A stretch of DNA of 64,000 nucleotides from DALYJJ01 sp033763935 (GCA_033763935.1 JANRJO010000068.1:139338-203337); one strand, 5' to 3'. Counted from the first letter of the stretch, positions 1-8,279 are shown. Translations and numbers: made by a program. The notes: a model not told the origin generated them from the letters alone.

Positions 1-91
1 TCACCCCGCACTGCCCAAGGTGCGGGGCTACCACATCCCTGACGAAAGTCTCCTCCGTGGTGCCCTCGACAACAGCGCAAACCCGAATCAT
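1..91 (-). CDS. DUF4276 (TOPRIM-like) protein, N-terminal fragment
   Basis: Only the first 30 codons lie in the window; the gene runs off the left edge. The start reads MIRVCAVVEGTTEETFVRDV, the typical opening of DUF4276 proteins, whose VEGxTEE motif resembles the metal-binding glutamate motif of TOPRIM nucleases. The ATG at 91-89 shares an ATGA with the stop codon of the upstream ATPase gene, so the two are probably translationally coupled. Function is inferred: in comparable two-gene units a TOPRIM-like protein is the effector controlled by an ATPase. Confidence 0.75.
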   Translation of the reverse strand, partial: MIRVCAVVEGTTEETFVRDVVAPHLGQCGV

Positions 92-1179
92 CGGCTGGGC
101 CGGCCCCCCAGTACGTTCTTTTCCCACAGCTCCGATAGCGAGTACTCGCTGAGCCATTGCGACAGCCGCTCAGGATCCAGGCGGCGCACCACTGACGTAC
201 GGCCATGGCGTTCCACCACGACGACGTCGCCGGCATCGAAATAGTCGATCAGTCCGACGGACTGGGTCGCGATTATCACCTGTACGCGACGGGAGACCGC
301 CCGGATCAGGCTCGCCAACACTTCAATGGCGTATGGGTGAAGGCCGAGTTCGGGCTCGTCAAAAATCAGAACATCCGGCAGGCTCTCTTCCGGCTGCAGG
401 AGCAGGGTGATGAGGGCCATCGCGCGCAGCATTCCGTCCGCCGCCTGACCGGCGTGAAAGACCACGTCCGTCCCCACTTCCCTCCAGCGCAAGAGCAACT
501 TGTCATATTCAGGTAGCAACTCGAAGTCGGCAAAGAAGGGTAGTACCTGCCGTATCGTGTCGCGAACGCGGATGTAGTGCGTGGGCGAGTCCCGCTGCAA
601 ACGGTAAAGGAAGGGCGCCAGATTGCCCGCGTCCTCCTTCAGCCACAGTGACTCGCCGATGTCCCACCTCTGACGGATGCGGGCCGTTGAGGAAGTGTCG
701 TGAAACTGATGGACAACGATGCGCTTCAACAGCGAGCGGATCGTCCGCGCCGTGCGGTCCGGTCTGTCCGCTAACTGCGATTCCCGATGGCCCACGCCAA
801 GGTCGGTGAATGCCTGTTCATCATCGGTTCGCTGGAACCGGTATCGCTCCTCTGTGAACACCAGCGCATCGCCCGCCGAGTAGGATAGGCGCAAATGGTA
901 GCTGTTCCGGCCGGACTCAGTCCTGATGTAGATGGAGGCGGACACGTCCCGAGTGGTTTGGGGACCGTCGTGAAGTATCGCCGAGGCGCCGCCAGCGCGA
1001 GCCACGAACTCCTGAAGTTGCCCCGAAAGAGTCCACGACAAGAGCCTGAAGAAGGAGATCAGATTCGACTTGCCCGCACCATTTGCGCCAATGAGAACGG
1101 TAATCGCCCCGGGCCGGAAATCCTCGAGCAGCAGGATGCTTTTGTAGCCACGAAGGTCAACGCTCTCGAGCTGGGGCAT
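88..1179 (-). CDS. AAA family ATPase (SMC/RecF-like, AAA_21 type)
   Basis: A 363-residue ATPase. Walker A GANGAGKS is at residues 31-38 after a short beta strand (VDLRGYKS), a degenerate signature (AGQAADGMLRAM) at about 243-254, Walker B plus D-loop region VLIFDEPELGLHP at 270-282, and a switch segment IIATQSVGLID at 302-312. This is the compact ABC-like head of the OLD/RecF-type AAA_21 family without a long coiled coil. It overlaps the downstream DUF4276 start by ATGA. A TACAAT -10-like hexamer lies on the minus strand at 1191-1196, giving a very short leader. The ATPase/TOPRIM pairing suggests a role in phage or plasmid defence, which is inference; a DNA-repair role is the alternative. Confidence 0.85.
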   Translation of the reverse strand: MPQLESVDLRGYKSILLLEDFRPGAITVLIGANGAGKSNLISFFRLLSWTLSGQLQEFVARAGGASAILHDGPQTTRDVSASIYIRTESGRNSYHLRLSYSAGDALVFTEERYRFQRTDDEQAFTDLGVGHRESQLADRPDRTARTIRSLLKRIVVHQFHDTSSTARIRQRWDIGESLWLKEDAGNLAPFLYRLQRDSPTHYIRVRDTIRQVLPFFADFELLPEYDKLLLRWREVGTDVVFHAGQAADGMLRAMALITLLLQPEESLPDVLIFDEPELGLHPYAIEVLASLIRAVSRRVQVIIATQSVGLIDYFDAGDVVVVERHGRTSVVRRLDPERLSQWLSEYSLSELWEKNVLGGRPSR

Positions 1180-1220
1180 AAATCGTTGTCATTGTAGCGC
1201 CGGTGGTTGCGCAGCCTTCG

Positions 1221-1325
1221 CTAGTCCTTCTTCTTCCGGTTCAGCCACGCCGTCGGCGGGTTCACCATCAGCACTACCAGCACGCCCACCAGCACCGCCA
1301 CCAGAGCCACCGCCGCGAATGCCAT
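1221..1325 (-). CDS. Putative 34-residue single-span membrane microprotein
   Basis: The ORF begins MAFAAVALVAVLVGVLVVLM, almost entirely one hydrophobic helix, and ends in a basic tail NRKKKD, as expected for a one-span inner-membrane peptide with its C terminus in the cytoplasm. It starts 4 nt after the stop of the VOC gene, with GAGAG just upstream as a modest ribosome-binding site, so it would be co-transcribed. I do not recognise a family. Its small size means chance cannot be excluded. Confidence 0.45.
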   Translation of the reverse strand: MAFAAVALVAVLVGVLVVLMVNPPTAWLNRKKKD

Positions 1326-1329
1326 CTCT

Positions 1330-1782
1330 CTACCGCCCCTCCCGCGCCCGCCGCTCGATCTCCTCGTTGCGCACCTGCTCCACCTCCGTCGATAGGAACC
1401 AGCGGCGCCCATACGGGTCTCGAAGATCGCCGCGCCGGTGTCCATAGAACTGCAGCTCCACAGGCCGCAGCACCGTGGCGCCCGCCTCTTCCGCCTGCGC
1501 CGTCATCGCATCGGCGTCCGGCACCTCCAGGTAGAGCGAAACGCTCGTACCCCCCAGCGTCCGAGGACTCACCACCCCCATCTCCGGAAACTCATCGGAG
1601 AGCATCACCGTCACTTCCCCGATCGCAATCTCCGCATGGCCCACGCGCCCGTCCGGCATGTCGATCCGCATCGTCTGCCGCGCGCCGAACGCCCGCTCGT
1701 AAAACCCGATCGCCTCCGCCGCGTTTCCTACGCAGAGGTAGGGAGAGAGCGCAACCTTCGTGGTAGGCATCGCACCCGCCAT
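1330..1782 (-). CDS. VOC/glyoxalase-superfamily protein (PhnB-like)
   Basis: A 150-residue protein of the vicinal-oxygen-chelate fold. The N-terminal half (SPYLCVGNAAEAIGFYERAFGA) and the ending (LRDPYGRRWFLSTEVE) match PhnB-like single-domain glyoxalases that pair two beta-alpha-beta-beta-beta units. Members bind a divalent metal, but substrates are rarely predictable from sequence. An internal Met at residue 5 (MPTTKV) is an equally good start. It is divergent from the HAD gene and heads a short operon with the membrane microprotein. Confidence 0.8.
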   Translation of the reverse strand: MAGAMPTTKVALSPYLCVGNAAEAIGFYERAFGARQTMRIDMPDGRVGHAEIAIGEVTVMLSDEFPEMGVVSPRTLGGTSVSLYLEVPDADAMTAQAEEAGATVLRPVELQFYGHRRGDLRDPYGRRWFLSTEVEQVRNEEIERRAREGR

Positions 1783-1819
1783 TCTCGCATCCGCCCGCGC
1801 CAGCCGCTACTCTGAAAGA

Positions 1820-2482
1820 GTGCTGGCATTTCTCTTCGATATGGACGGCGTTATCGTCGACTCCAATCCCGTCCACACCATCGCGTGGCAGATCTATCTG
1901 AACCGCTTCGGCATCGTCATCCCCGACCTCGAGCACCGCATGTTCGGCCGCCGCAATGACGAAATCATCCGCGATTTTTTCCCGGAGCCGCTGACCGACG
2001 ACGAAGTGTTCGCCCACGGCGCCAACAAAGAGGCGCTGTATCGCGAGCTCATGGGCCCGCAGCTCGCCAGCCGCCTCGTGCCCGGCGTGGTCGACTTCCT
2101 CGCCCGCCGCACCGAGATCCCCGCCGCCCTCGCCACCAACGCCGAACCCAAGAACGTCGATTTTGTTCTCGACGCCGCCGGCCTCCGCCCCCGCTTCGCC
2201 GCCGTCGTCGACGGCCATCAGGTGGAACGCCCTAAGCCGCATCCGGAGATCTACCTGAAGGCCGCCCGCCTCCTCGGCGCCGCGCCCGAAGATTGCGTCG
2301 TCTTCGAGGACTCCTTCGCCGGCGCCGCCGCCGCCCGCGCCGCCGGAGCCCGCGTGGTCGGCGTCACCACCAGCCACGCTGAGTTCCCGGATGTCGATTT
2401 CACCATCTCCGGCTTTGACGATCCCCGCCTTGCCCAGTGGCTCGGAAACGCCGTGTCCCGTTCCGCCGTCCCACTACAATAG
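1820..2482 (+). CDS. HAD-superfamily hydrolase, beta-phosphoglucomutase-like
   Basis: Begun at the GTG at 1820 because the HAD nucleophile motif FDMDGVIVDSN then sits at residues 5-15, as in the family, and because this avoids overlap with the divergent VOC gene. Motif II is ATNAEP, motif III the Lys in ERPKPHPEIY, and motif IV VVFEDSFAG. The alpha-helical cap between motifs I and II is that of the beta-phosphoglucomutase/phosphatase class, which acts on small sugar phosphates. The specific substrate is not readable. About 220 residues, normal for the family. Confidence 0.82.
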   Translation: MLAFLFDMDGVIVDSNPVHTIAWQIYLNRFGIVIPDLEHRMFGRRNDEIIRDFFPEPLTDDEVFAHGANKEALYRELMGPQLASRLVPGVVDFLARRTEIPAALATNAEPKNVDFVLDAAGLRPRFAAVVDGHQVERPKPHPEIYLKAARLLGAAPEDCVVFEDSFAGAAAARAAGARVVGVTTSHAEFPDVDFTISGFDDPRLAQWLGNAVSRSAVPLQ

Positions 2483-2488
2483 AGACCA

Positions 2489-2971
2489 ATGACACGCGTT
2501 GTACTCTCCCTGCTCGCCGCCGCCGCGTTTCTCGGTGCGCAGTCGTCCGCCAAGTACGACGGCCCGCGCCCCCCCAAGGCCGACGTCCCGTACCTCCTGC
2601 ACGCCTCTTCCCTCATTGAGACCGAAGCCGGCGAAGCCAGGCAGTCCGAGAGGAAGGACCTCACCGTGTACACGATGGTCGGCGCCTCTTCCTCCGTCCG
2701 GACGCCGCTGCCGGAGCCGATCTTCGTCATCCGTTCGGAGAAGATTCCCGCCGAAAAGCTCGTGCTCTACCGCATGGAGACCAAGGGCGGCGCCCGCGAG
2801 ATCGCCTTCAACCAGCGCAAGCCCAAAGACAACCAGCGGCCCGTGTACCTGCTCGTCAAACGCCTGGAACAGGGCCTCTACCGCATCGAAGCGAACGAAA
2901 CGCTGACCAACGGCGAATACTGCCTCTCCCCCGAAAGCTCCAACCAGACGTTCTGTTTTGCGGTCTACTAG
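2489..2971 (+). CDS. Secreted protein of unknown function
   Basis: A 160-residue protein with a clear signal peptide (MTRVVLSLLAAAAFLGAQ, likely cleaved after AQ). The mature part is predicted beta-rich (YTMVGASSSVRTPLPEPIF, KLVLYRMETKG, YLLVKRLEQGLYRIEANE) and has two cysteines near the C terminus that could form a disulfide (CLSPESSNQTFCF). I do not recognise a named family. A TACAAT -10-like hexamer lies at 2475-2480, 9 nt before the start, so the transcript may have almost no leader. Confidence 0.7.
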   Translation: MTRVVLSLLAAAAFLGAQSSAKYDGPRPPKADVPYLLHASSLIETEAGEARQSERKDLTVYTMVGASSSVRTPLPEPIFVIRSEKIPAEKLVLYRMETKGGAREIAFNQRKPKDNQRPVYLLVKRLEQGLYRIEANETLTNGEYCLSPESSNQTFCFAVY

Positions 2972-2976
2972 AGGGG

Positions 2977-3990
2977 ATGACTTCCGCCCCCCATCGGCCC
3001 TCGCCGCAGCTTGTCTTCGAAACGTTGAGCGCCTTTCAGCGCTCCGCTGCGCTCGAGGCGGCCATCGAACTGGATCTCTTCCACCTCATCGGCGATGACT
3101 CTCTCACCGCCGCCGCCATCGCCGCGAAACTGAACGCGCCCGAACGCGGCGTGCGCATCCTGTGCGATTTCCTGACCCTGCTCGGCTTCCTTACCAAGTC
3201 GGAGAACCGCTACGCGCAGACGCCCACCAGCCTGACGTTCCTCGACCCCCGCTCGCCGAGCTGCGTCGCCGGTACCGCCAAATTCACCAACGGCCCCGTG
3301 GTCTCGCAGCCCTTCTTCGAGCTCGCCGAGATCGTTCGCAAGGGCCGCACCACCTTGCCCGGCGACGGTACCGTGGACCCCGATAACCCCGTCTGGATCG
3401 AGTTCGCCCACAGCATGGCGCCCATGATGGGACCCATGGCCGCCCCCCTCGCCGCCATCGTCCTGCACGGCGCCACCCGCCCCATGCAGGTCCTCGACGT
3501 CGCCGCCGGCCACGGCCTCTTCGGCATCGAAGTCGCGAAGGCGAATCCCAATGCCGTGATCACCGCCCTCGACTGGGCGAATGTCCTCAATGTCGCCAGC
3601 GCCAATGCCGTCCGCGCCAACGTGCAGGAGCGCTACCGCCTCCTGCCCGGCAGCGCCTTCGATGTCGACTTCGGCGGCCCCTACGACATCGTCCTGCTTA
3701 CCAACTTCCTCCACCACTTCGACGAGCCCACCTGCGTATCGCTGCTAAAGAAGGTGCACGCCGCCTTGAACCCCGGCGGCAAGGTCGCCTCCCTCGAGTT
3801 CGTACCCAACGAGGATCGCGTCTCCCCGCCCGCCTGCGCCGCCTTCGCCCTCGTCATGCTCGCCACCACACCCAGCGGCGATGCCTACACCCTCAGCGAG
3901 TACGAGCGCATGCATCTCGCCGCCGGCTTCAGCCGCGTCACCGGGCAACCCGTCCCCGGCGGACCGCATACCGTGGTAATCGGCGAGTGA
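2977..3990 (+). CDS. SAM-dependent methyltransferase, O-methyltransferase type with dimerisation domain
   Basis: A 337-residue protein. Residues 10-90 form the winged-helix dimerisation domain typical of small-molecule O-methyltransferases (VFETLSAFQRSAALEAAIE then NAPERGVRILCDFLTLLGFL). The SAM site follows: motif I LDVAAGHGLFGIEVAK, an acidic residue in VITALDW, and VLLTNFLHHFDEP in the post-I region. Such enzymes methylate hydroxylated natural products or quinones; the substrate here is unknown. The stop overlaps the GTG of the next gene, suggesting coupling. Confidence 0.8.
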   Translation: MTSAPHRPSPQLVFETLSAFQRSAALEAAIELDLFHLIGDDSLTAAAIAAKLNAPERGVRILCDFLTLLGFLTKSENRYAQTPTSLTFLDPRSPSCVAGTAKFTNGPVVSQPFFELAEIVRKGRTTLPGDGTVDPDNPVWIEFAHSMAPMMGPMAAPLAAIVLHGATRPMQVLDVAAGHGLFGIEVAKANPNAVITALDWANVLNVASANAVRANVQERYRLLPGSAFDVDFGGPYDIVLLTNFLHHFDEPTCVSLLKKVHAALNPGGKVASLEFVPNEDRVSPPACAAFALVMLATTPSGDAYTLSEYERMHLAAGFSRVTGQPVPGGPHTVVIGE

Positions 3991-4580
3991 CCTGCTTCGT
4001 TCTCGCGCTGTTGCTCGCTCAGGCCCCGCGCACCATCATCGTTACCGCTGACGGCCCGGGCGAAACGACGGCCACTCTCCAGCGCTACGAGAACGGGACC
4101 CCGGTCGGCGCCCCCGTCCGCGTCGCCCTCGGCCGCGCCGGAATGGCCGCTGCGAAAAACGAGGGCGACGGCCGCTCGCCCGCCGGCTCCTTTCGTATCG
4201 AATCCGTATTCGGCCATGCGCCCTGGAGCGAGGCCGCCCGGCACGGCTTCCAACTCCCCTACCGCCCCCTCACCAGTCAAACCCGATGTGTGGATGATCC
4301 CCGCTCCTCCCACTACAATCGGATCCTCGAGGAAACCCCCGCCAACAAGGACTGGACCTCCGCCGAAGAGATGCTGATCCCCGACTACAAATGGGGCGCC
4401 GTCATCTCCTACAACACCGGCCGGCCGACGCCGGGCGCCGGCAGCTGCATCTTTCTCCACGTGACCCGGTCCATCGAGAAACCGACCGCCGGCTGCACCG
4501 CCATGAGCGAGGCCGACTTGCTCGACCTCCTGCGCTGGGCCACCCCGGATACCGTCTTGATCCAAAGGCTTAAACCTTGA
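3987..4580 (+). CDS. L,D-transpeptidase (YkuD) family protein, exported
   Basis: The GTG at 3987 overlaps the preceding stop (GTGA) and gives a short signal sequence (TCFVLALLLAQ). The catalytic region reads GSCIFLHVTRSIEKPTAGC: His in FLH and Cys in TAGCTAM match the L,D-transpeptidase H...(S/T)xGC signature, with T-A-G-C replacing the usual S-H-G-C. GRSPAGSFRIESVFG is the conserved turn before the active-site core. The family cross-links peptidoglycan or anchors proteins to it; the altered motif makes exact activity uncertain. About 197 residues. Confidence 0.75.
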   Translation: MTCFVLALLLAQAPRTIIVTADGPGETTATLQRYENGTPVGAPVRVALGRAGMAAAKNEGDGRSPAGSFRIESVFGHAPWSEAARHGFQLPYRPLTSQTRCVDDPRSSHYNRILEETPANKDWTSAEEMLIPDYKWGAVISYNTGRPTPGAGSCIFLHVTRSIEKPTAGCTAMSEADLLDLLRWATPDTVLIQRLKP

Positions 4581-4657
4581 TCGAACCCGCCGCCCCCCGG
4601 CTGTTAATTCCGAAACCCCTCCCGCGTCTCATCCGTAGGAGAGGACAGGATCGAATC

Positions 4658-5635
4658 ATGAAATTTGCACTGCTTCGCGTACTCCCCGTCGCCGTGGCCG
4701 GCCTCATGCTCGCCGCCCCCGCCGCGGCCGTTGACGCCGAACTCCTCGGCATGGTCATGCCCGAAGCCCGCTTCGTCGGCGGCATCAACGTCATGGAGGC
4801 CAAGGCGTCGCCGTTCGGCCGCTTCGTCCTCAATAAGCTCCAGGCGGAAGAGGAGGAACTGCAGCGCTTCGTCCTGAAAACCGGCCTCGACCCCCGGCAG
4901 GATATCCGCGAAATGCTGATGGCCTCTACCGGCGAGAAAGCGCAGACTCTCCTCCTCGCCGCCGGCAACTTTGCCGCCGCCCGCCTCCTCTCCGCCGCCC
5001 AGTCGGAAGGCCTCACGGTGACGAAGTATAAGGACGCCGATATCATCGTCCTTGCCAAGCCCGGCCGCGCCAATGCGGAACGCGCCCCCTGGGTTGCCCT
5101 CCTCAACGGCAACGTCGCCGTCATCGGCGAACAGAGCCTCGTGAAGGCCGCCGTGGATCGCCGCGGCAGCATCTCGCTCAAAGCCTCACTTGCCCAGAAC
5201 GCCCGCAACTGGAGCACTCAATACCACGCTTGGATGACCACGGACCAGCCCGCTGCCAAACTCGCCGCCGCTCCCGCTCCCGCCCCGGGCGCCCCCAACA
5301 ACAATCCCATCCGCCCCGAATACCTCCAGGCCATCGATGAAGCCAGCGGCGGTATTCGTTTCGGCTCCTCCACCGTCGACATCGCCAGCGAAGCCCTCGC
5401 CCGCACGGACCGCGATGCCCAGGCCCTTGTGGACGTCGCCCGCTTCCTCGCGTCCCTAGCCCAGGGCCGCCAGCAGCAGATGCCCTCCGCCGCCGCCGCG
5501 CTCCTGCAGTCCATGAACGTCAACCAGCAGGGCCGCACCGTCCGGCTGACCGCCACCATGCCCGAAGCCGACCTCGAGAAGCTCCTCGACACGCCCCGCC
5601 ACCGCCCCGCGGCCAAAACCGCCGCCCGTCATTAG
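4658..5635 (+). CDS. Secreted protein of unknown function, paralogous to the lipoprotein at 52434-53339
   Basis: The ATG at 4658 is preferred over upstream codons: it follows a purine-rich ribosome site (gaggacagga, 4641-4650) and opens a signal peptide (MKFALLRVLPVAVAGLMLAA). The mature protein has the blocks SPFGRFVLNKLQ, LKTGLDPRQDI and, near the C terminus, SMNVNQQGRTVRLTATMPE. Matching blocks in the same order occur in the lipoprotein at 52434-53339 (TPLYRKYIEG, ARTGFDPRKDL, TMQVNQVGTAVKFTAQMP), so they are paralogues. A Pro/Ala-rich linker lies near residues 200-215. No catalytic motif is visible. Confidence 0.75.
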   Translation: MKFALLRVLPVAVAGLMLAAPAAAVDAELLGMVMPEARFVGGINVMEAKASPFGRFVLNKLQAEEEELQRFVLKTGLDPRQDIREMLMASTGEKAQTLLLAAGNFAAARLLSAAQSEGLTVTKYKDADIIVLAKPGRANAERAPWVALLNGNVAVIGEQSLVKAAVDRRGSISLKASLAQNARNWSTQYHAWMTTDQPAAKLAAAPAPAPGAPNNNPIRPEYLQAIDEASGGIRFGSSTVDIASEALARTDRDAQALVDVARFLASLAQGRQQQMPSAAAALLQSMNVNQQGRTVRLTATMPEADLEKLLDTPRHRPAAKTAARH

Positions 5636-5670
5636 CGGGAAGGAATTGGAGCGGCGGCCACCCGGCCCGG

Positions 5671-8028
5671 CTAATCGCTGAACGTCAGATTCTGCGTCGC
5701 CGTAGCCGGGTAGCCCCGCTGGTGCGGCATCGGCAGCACCGGCAGCACCGCCGGCCTTCGCGCCGCGCGCGCGGCCAACAGGAGCTCTTCCATCCTCGCC
5801 TGCGTCTGGTTCCACGACATCGACGCCAGGAAGCCGTCCGCCCGCTCCAACCGCGCCGCGTCGCGCTTCTCACCCGCCAGCGCCGCCTCCAACGCTTCCA
5901 CGAACGCCTGCGGCTGGTCAGCAATCCGCACCAGTCCCGCCTCGCCGTACGTCCGCACCACGTCCCGAATCGACGTCGAAACCACCGGGCACCCGGCGGC
6001 CAGATACTCGGGCGTCTTCGTCGGGCTGATGTGCCGCGTGGCGTCGTTCCGCGCGAAGGGCATCATCGCCGCTTCCCATCCCGCCATGTACGCCGGCAGC
6101 TCCTCGTATTGCTTCGGCCCCAGGTAGTGAATGTTCTCCCGCCGCGGAAGATCGTCCTGCCGGATCTTCGCCAGCGGTCCCACCATCACGAACTGCCACT
6201 CCGGCCGCAGCCGCGCCGCCTCGTTCAGCAGGTCCAGGTCGATTCGCTCGTCGATCACGCCGCAATAGCCGATGCGCGGCTCCGCGATCCCGCTCTGGTC
6301 CGCCGGCTCGTCGCTCCAGTCTCGTGCGCGCCGGAAGTGCGGTACATCCACGCTGCTCGGGAACGGGTGCACGTTTGCGTGCCGCCCGCGCTTCGCCTCG
6401 TACAGGCTGAAGCCCCCGGTGAATACCACATCCGCCTTTCGCAGCAGCGCCGCCTCTCGCTCCACCAGCACCGGCGGAGCCCCGCGGAACAGCGAGAGTT
6501 CGTCCATGCAGTCGTACGCCACGACCTCCGGCCGCAGGCTTCGCGTGAAGCCCAGGGCCATCGGCGTGTAATACCACGCGTAGTAGCGCCGGATGTCGTA
6601 ATCGCCCAGCATCTGCTCCAGGAGAGCGCTCTGTATCTGCTCGGATTCCCTTAGCTCCAGCCCCCGCGGCAAGAGCGGCGTCGCCACGTAGACCCCCGTC
6701 TTCAAACACTGCCGCACCGCCATCCGCGGCGCCCCCTCGGCTCCCACCGGCTCCTCCACGAAGAACACCCGGTAGTCCTTCGCGAACCGGCTCATCAGAT
6801 GTTGCGGGCGCTGGAACACGTGGTCCCACCGGAGGTGAGACAGGCAAACCAGGTCCACGCGGTTTTGTTTTACCCGCAGCGGCGCTGGCGGCATCTGCGT
6901 GACGCCCGGCTGCGCCCCCGCAAACGCCTGCGCCTGCCGCCGCCACTCCCTCGCCAGCCCCTCGTGGACCCTGCGAAAGCCGTCCTTGTCGGCCATCCCC
7001 AAGAGGCCGTCCTGGCAGATCCGGTTGTCGTCCCAGCATGGGTGATCGGCGATGGGATACCAGCAGATCCCCTCGAGCGGCGCCTGCCAGGCCATGGCTT
7101 TCCGGCACTCCTCGGCCATGTACGCCAGCCAGCGCGGCCGCCCCTCGCCCTCCGCCCCCGTCGCCGAAACCATCATCGGTCTTCGGTAGCGCTCGTACAC
7201 CTCCCCTAGAATCTCCGAAAACGGCCGGTACCGGATATCGCCCAGCCACACCGTCTCGCCTTCCAGCACCCACTGGTTCCGCTCATAGTAGTCCAGCCCG
7301 ATCACGTCCAGGTACTCTTCTCTCCCGCCCAGCCCCGGCTCCAGGCGCCCCGCGATCATGTCCCAGGTCTGAAATTGGCTCTGCCGCGCCCGCTCCGCTT
7401 CTTCAATCTCCGCGTGGCTGTGACCCTTCGGGTGGATGTGGATCGCCGGCTCCGGATGGATCAGCCGCGCTCCCGGCGCCGCCGCTCGGATGGCGCGAAT
7501 CCCGGCAATCGCCGCCCGCACCATCTGCACCTTCAACTCCCAGCCGCGCCCGTGCTCGAAGGGATTTAAATGGCCTGCCTCGCCGCCTGCCCACGCTAGA
7601 AATGAGATCTCGTTGAACGGTGATATCAGTGGCGTCTGCACCCCCTCCGCCACCAGTAATTTCGTGAATGCGCCCGCAAACGCCGCGTACCGCTCAACAA
7701 AAGTGTCCGAAAAAATGTCCAGGTCCGCGGGCCAGCCATAGTGAAACAGGTCCCAAATCACCTGCGTAGCCGCCTCCCGGGCCGCCCGCACCGCGCTCCG
7801 CGCCGTACTCCAATCGAACGACCCCGCCTGGTCCACTGCATGCCACCGGACGCTGTCCCGCACGGTCCGGATACCCAGCCGCGCTAACGCCGTATAGTCC
7901 TGCCGCGCCAGTACATCATGGCGTGTCAGCGCCGGCAGGTCCAGTCTCCTGCCGTCCTGCGTCACCTGCGTCGAAGACTCAAACCCGCCGAAGAGAAAAC
8001 TGTCCAATAAGCGTGCATTTGAATACAC
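5671..8028 (-). CDS. Glycoside-hydrolase-like domain fused to a family-1/4 glycosyltransferase
   Basis: A 785-residue two-domain protein. Residues 10-360 resemble clan GH-A TIM-barrel glycosidases: the acid/base pair Asn139-Glu140 lies in SPFNEISF, and PLEGICWYPIADHPCWDD is a family block. Where relatives carry the nucleophile in an xAETG motif, this protein has VSATG, with Ala (GCG) at residue 289. Residues 390-770 are a GT-B glycosyltransferase (RVDLVCLSHLRWDHVFQRPQ, IGYCGVIDERIDLDLL, SPTKTPEYLAAGCPVV, the donor-binding end). The GTG start follows a very good ribosome site, AAAGGAG, 6 nt away. A role in building or trimming a surface polysaccharide is inferred. Confidence 0.85.
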   Translation of the reverse strand: MYSNARLLDSFLFGGFESSTQVTQDGRRLDLPALTRHDVLARQDYTALARLGIRTVRDSVRWHAVDQAGSFDWSTARSAVRAAREAATQVIWDLFHYGWPADLDIFSDTFVERYAAFAGAFTKLLVAEGVQTPLISPFNEISFLAWAGGEAGHLNPFEHGRGWELKVQMVRAAIAGIRAIRAAAPGARLIHPEPAIHIHPKGHSHAEIEEAERARQSQFQTWDMIAGRLEPGLGGREEYLDVIGLDYYERNQWVLEGETVWLGDIRYRPFSEILGEVYERYRRPMMVSATGAEGEGRPRWLAYMAEECRKAMAWQAPLEGICWYPIADHPCWDDNRICQDGLLGMADKDGFRRVHEGLAREWRRQAQAFAGAQPGVTQMPPAPLRVKQNRVDLVCLSHLRWDHVFQRPQHLMSRFAKDYRVFFVEEPVGAEGAPRMAVRQCLKTGVYVATPLLPRGLELRESEQIQSALLEQMLGDYDIRRYYAWYYTPMALGFTRSLRPEVVAYDCMDELSLFRGAPPVLVEREAALLRKADVVFTGGFSLYEAKRGRHANVHPFPSSVDVPHFRRARDWSDEPADQSGIAEPRIGYCGVIDERIDLDLLNEAARLRPEWQFVMVGPLAKIRQDDLPRRENIHYLGPKQYEELPAYMAGWEAAMMPFARNDATRHISPTKTPEYLAAGCPVVSTSIRDVVRTYGEAGLVRIADQPQAFVEALEAALAGEKRDAARLERADGFLASMSWNQTQARMEELLLAARAARRPAVLPVLPMPHQRGYPATATQNLTFSD

Positions 8029-8160
8029 GAATCGCTCCTTTGTATGACTTTCGTATGCGCTTTCGGTATTTCGGCGCTACTGTCGGCGGAAGTGAGGGCA
8101 ATAGGGGCCTCGCGCCGTCCCCGCTAAAGTAAGACTTATTTAATCGCGCCGAGTTTCCGA

Positions 8161-8180
8161 TTGCGTGAACCCATACGCAA
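8161..8180. promoter_or_regulatory. Perfect 6-bp inverted repeat with 8-bp spacer, candidate operator
   Basis: TTGCGTGAACCCATACGCAA is an exact TTGCGT...ACGCAA dyad between the divergent fusion gene and the GH2 gene, just upstream of the promoter at 8192-8222. It has the size of a site for a dimeric repressor. No regulator gene is adjacent, so the protein is unknown. Confidence 0.45.
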
Positions 8181-8191
8181 CGCGACTTTTA

Positions 8192-8222
8192 TTGCAAACA
8201 TCCAACAGATGCAGGGTATAAT
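8192..8222 (+). promoter_or_regulatory. Putative sigma-70-type promoter for the GH2 gene
   Basis: A perfect TATAAT at 8217-8222 is preceded by TTGCAA at 8192-8197 with a long 19-bp spacer. The local composition is AT-rich compared with flanking genes. The expected start site is near 8229, leaving a leader of about 50 nt before the ATG at 8280. Confidence 0.55.
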
Positions 8223-8279
8223 CGAGTTTCCAAAAAACTGATCACTCGCTGTCCTTGCGGACGGAAGGTGGGCCGACCA

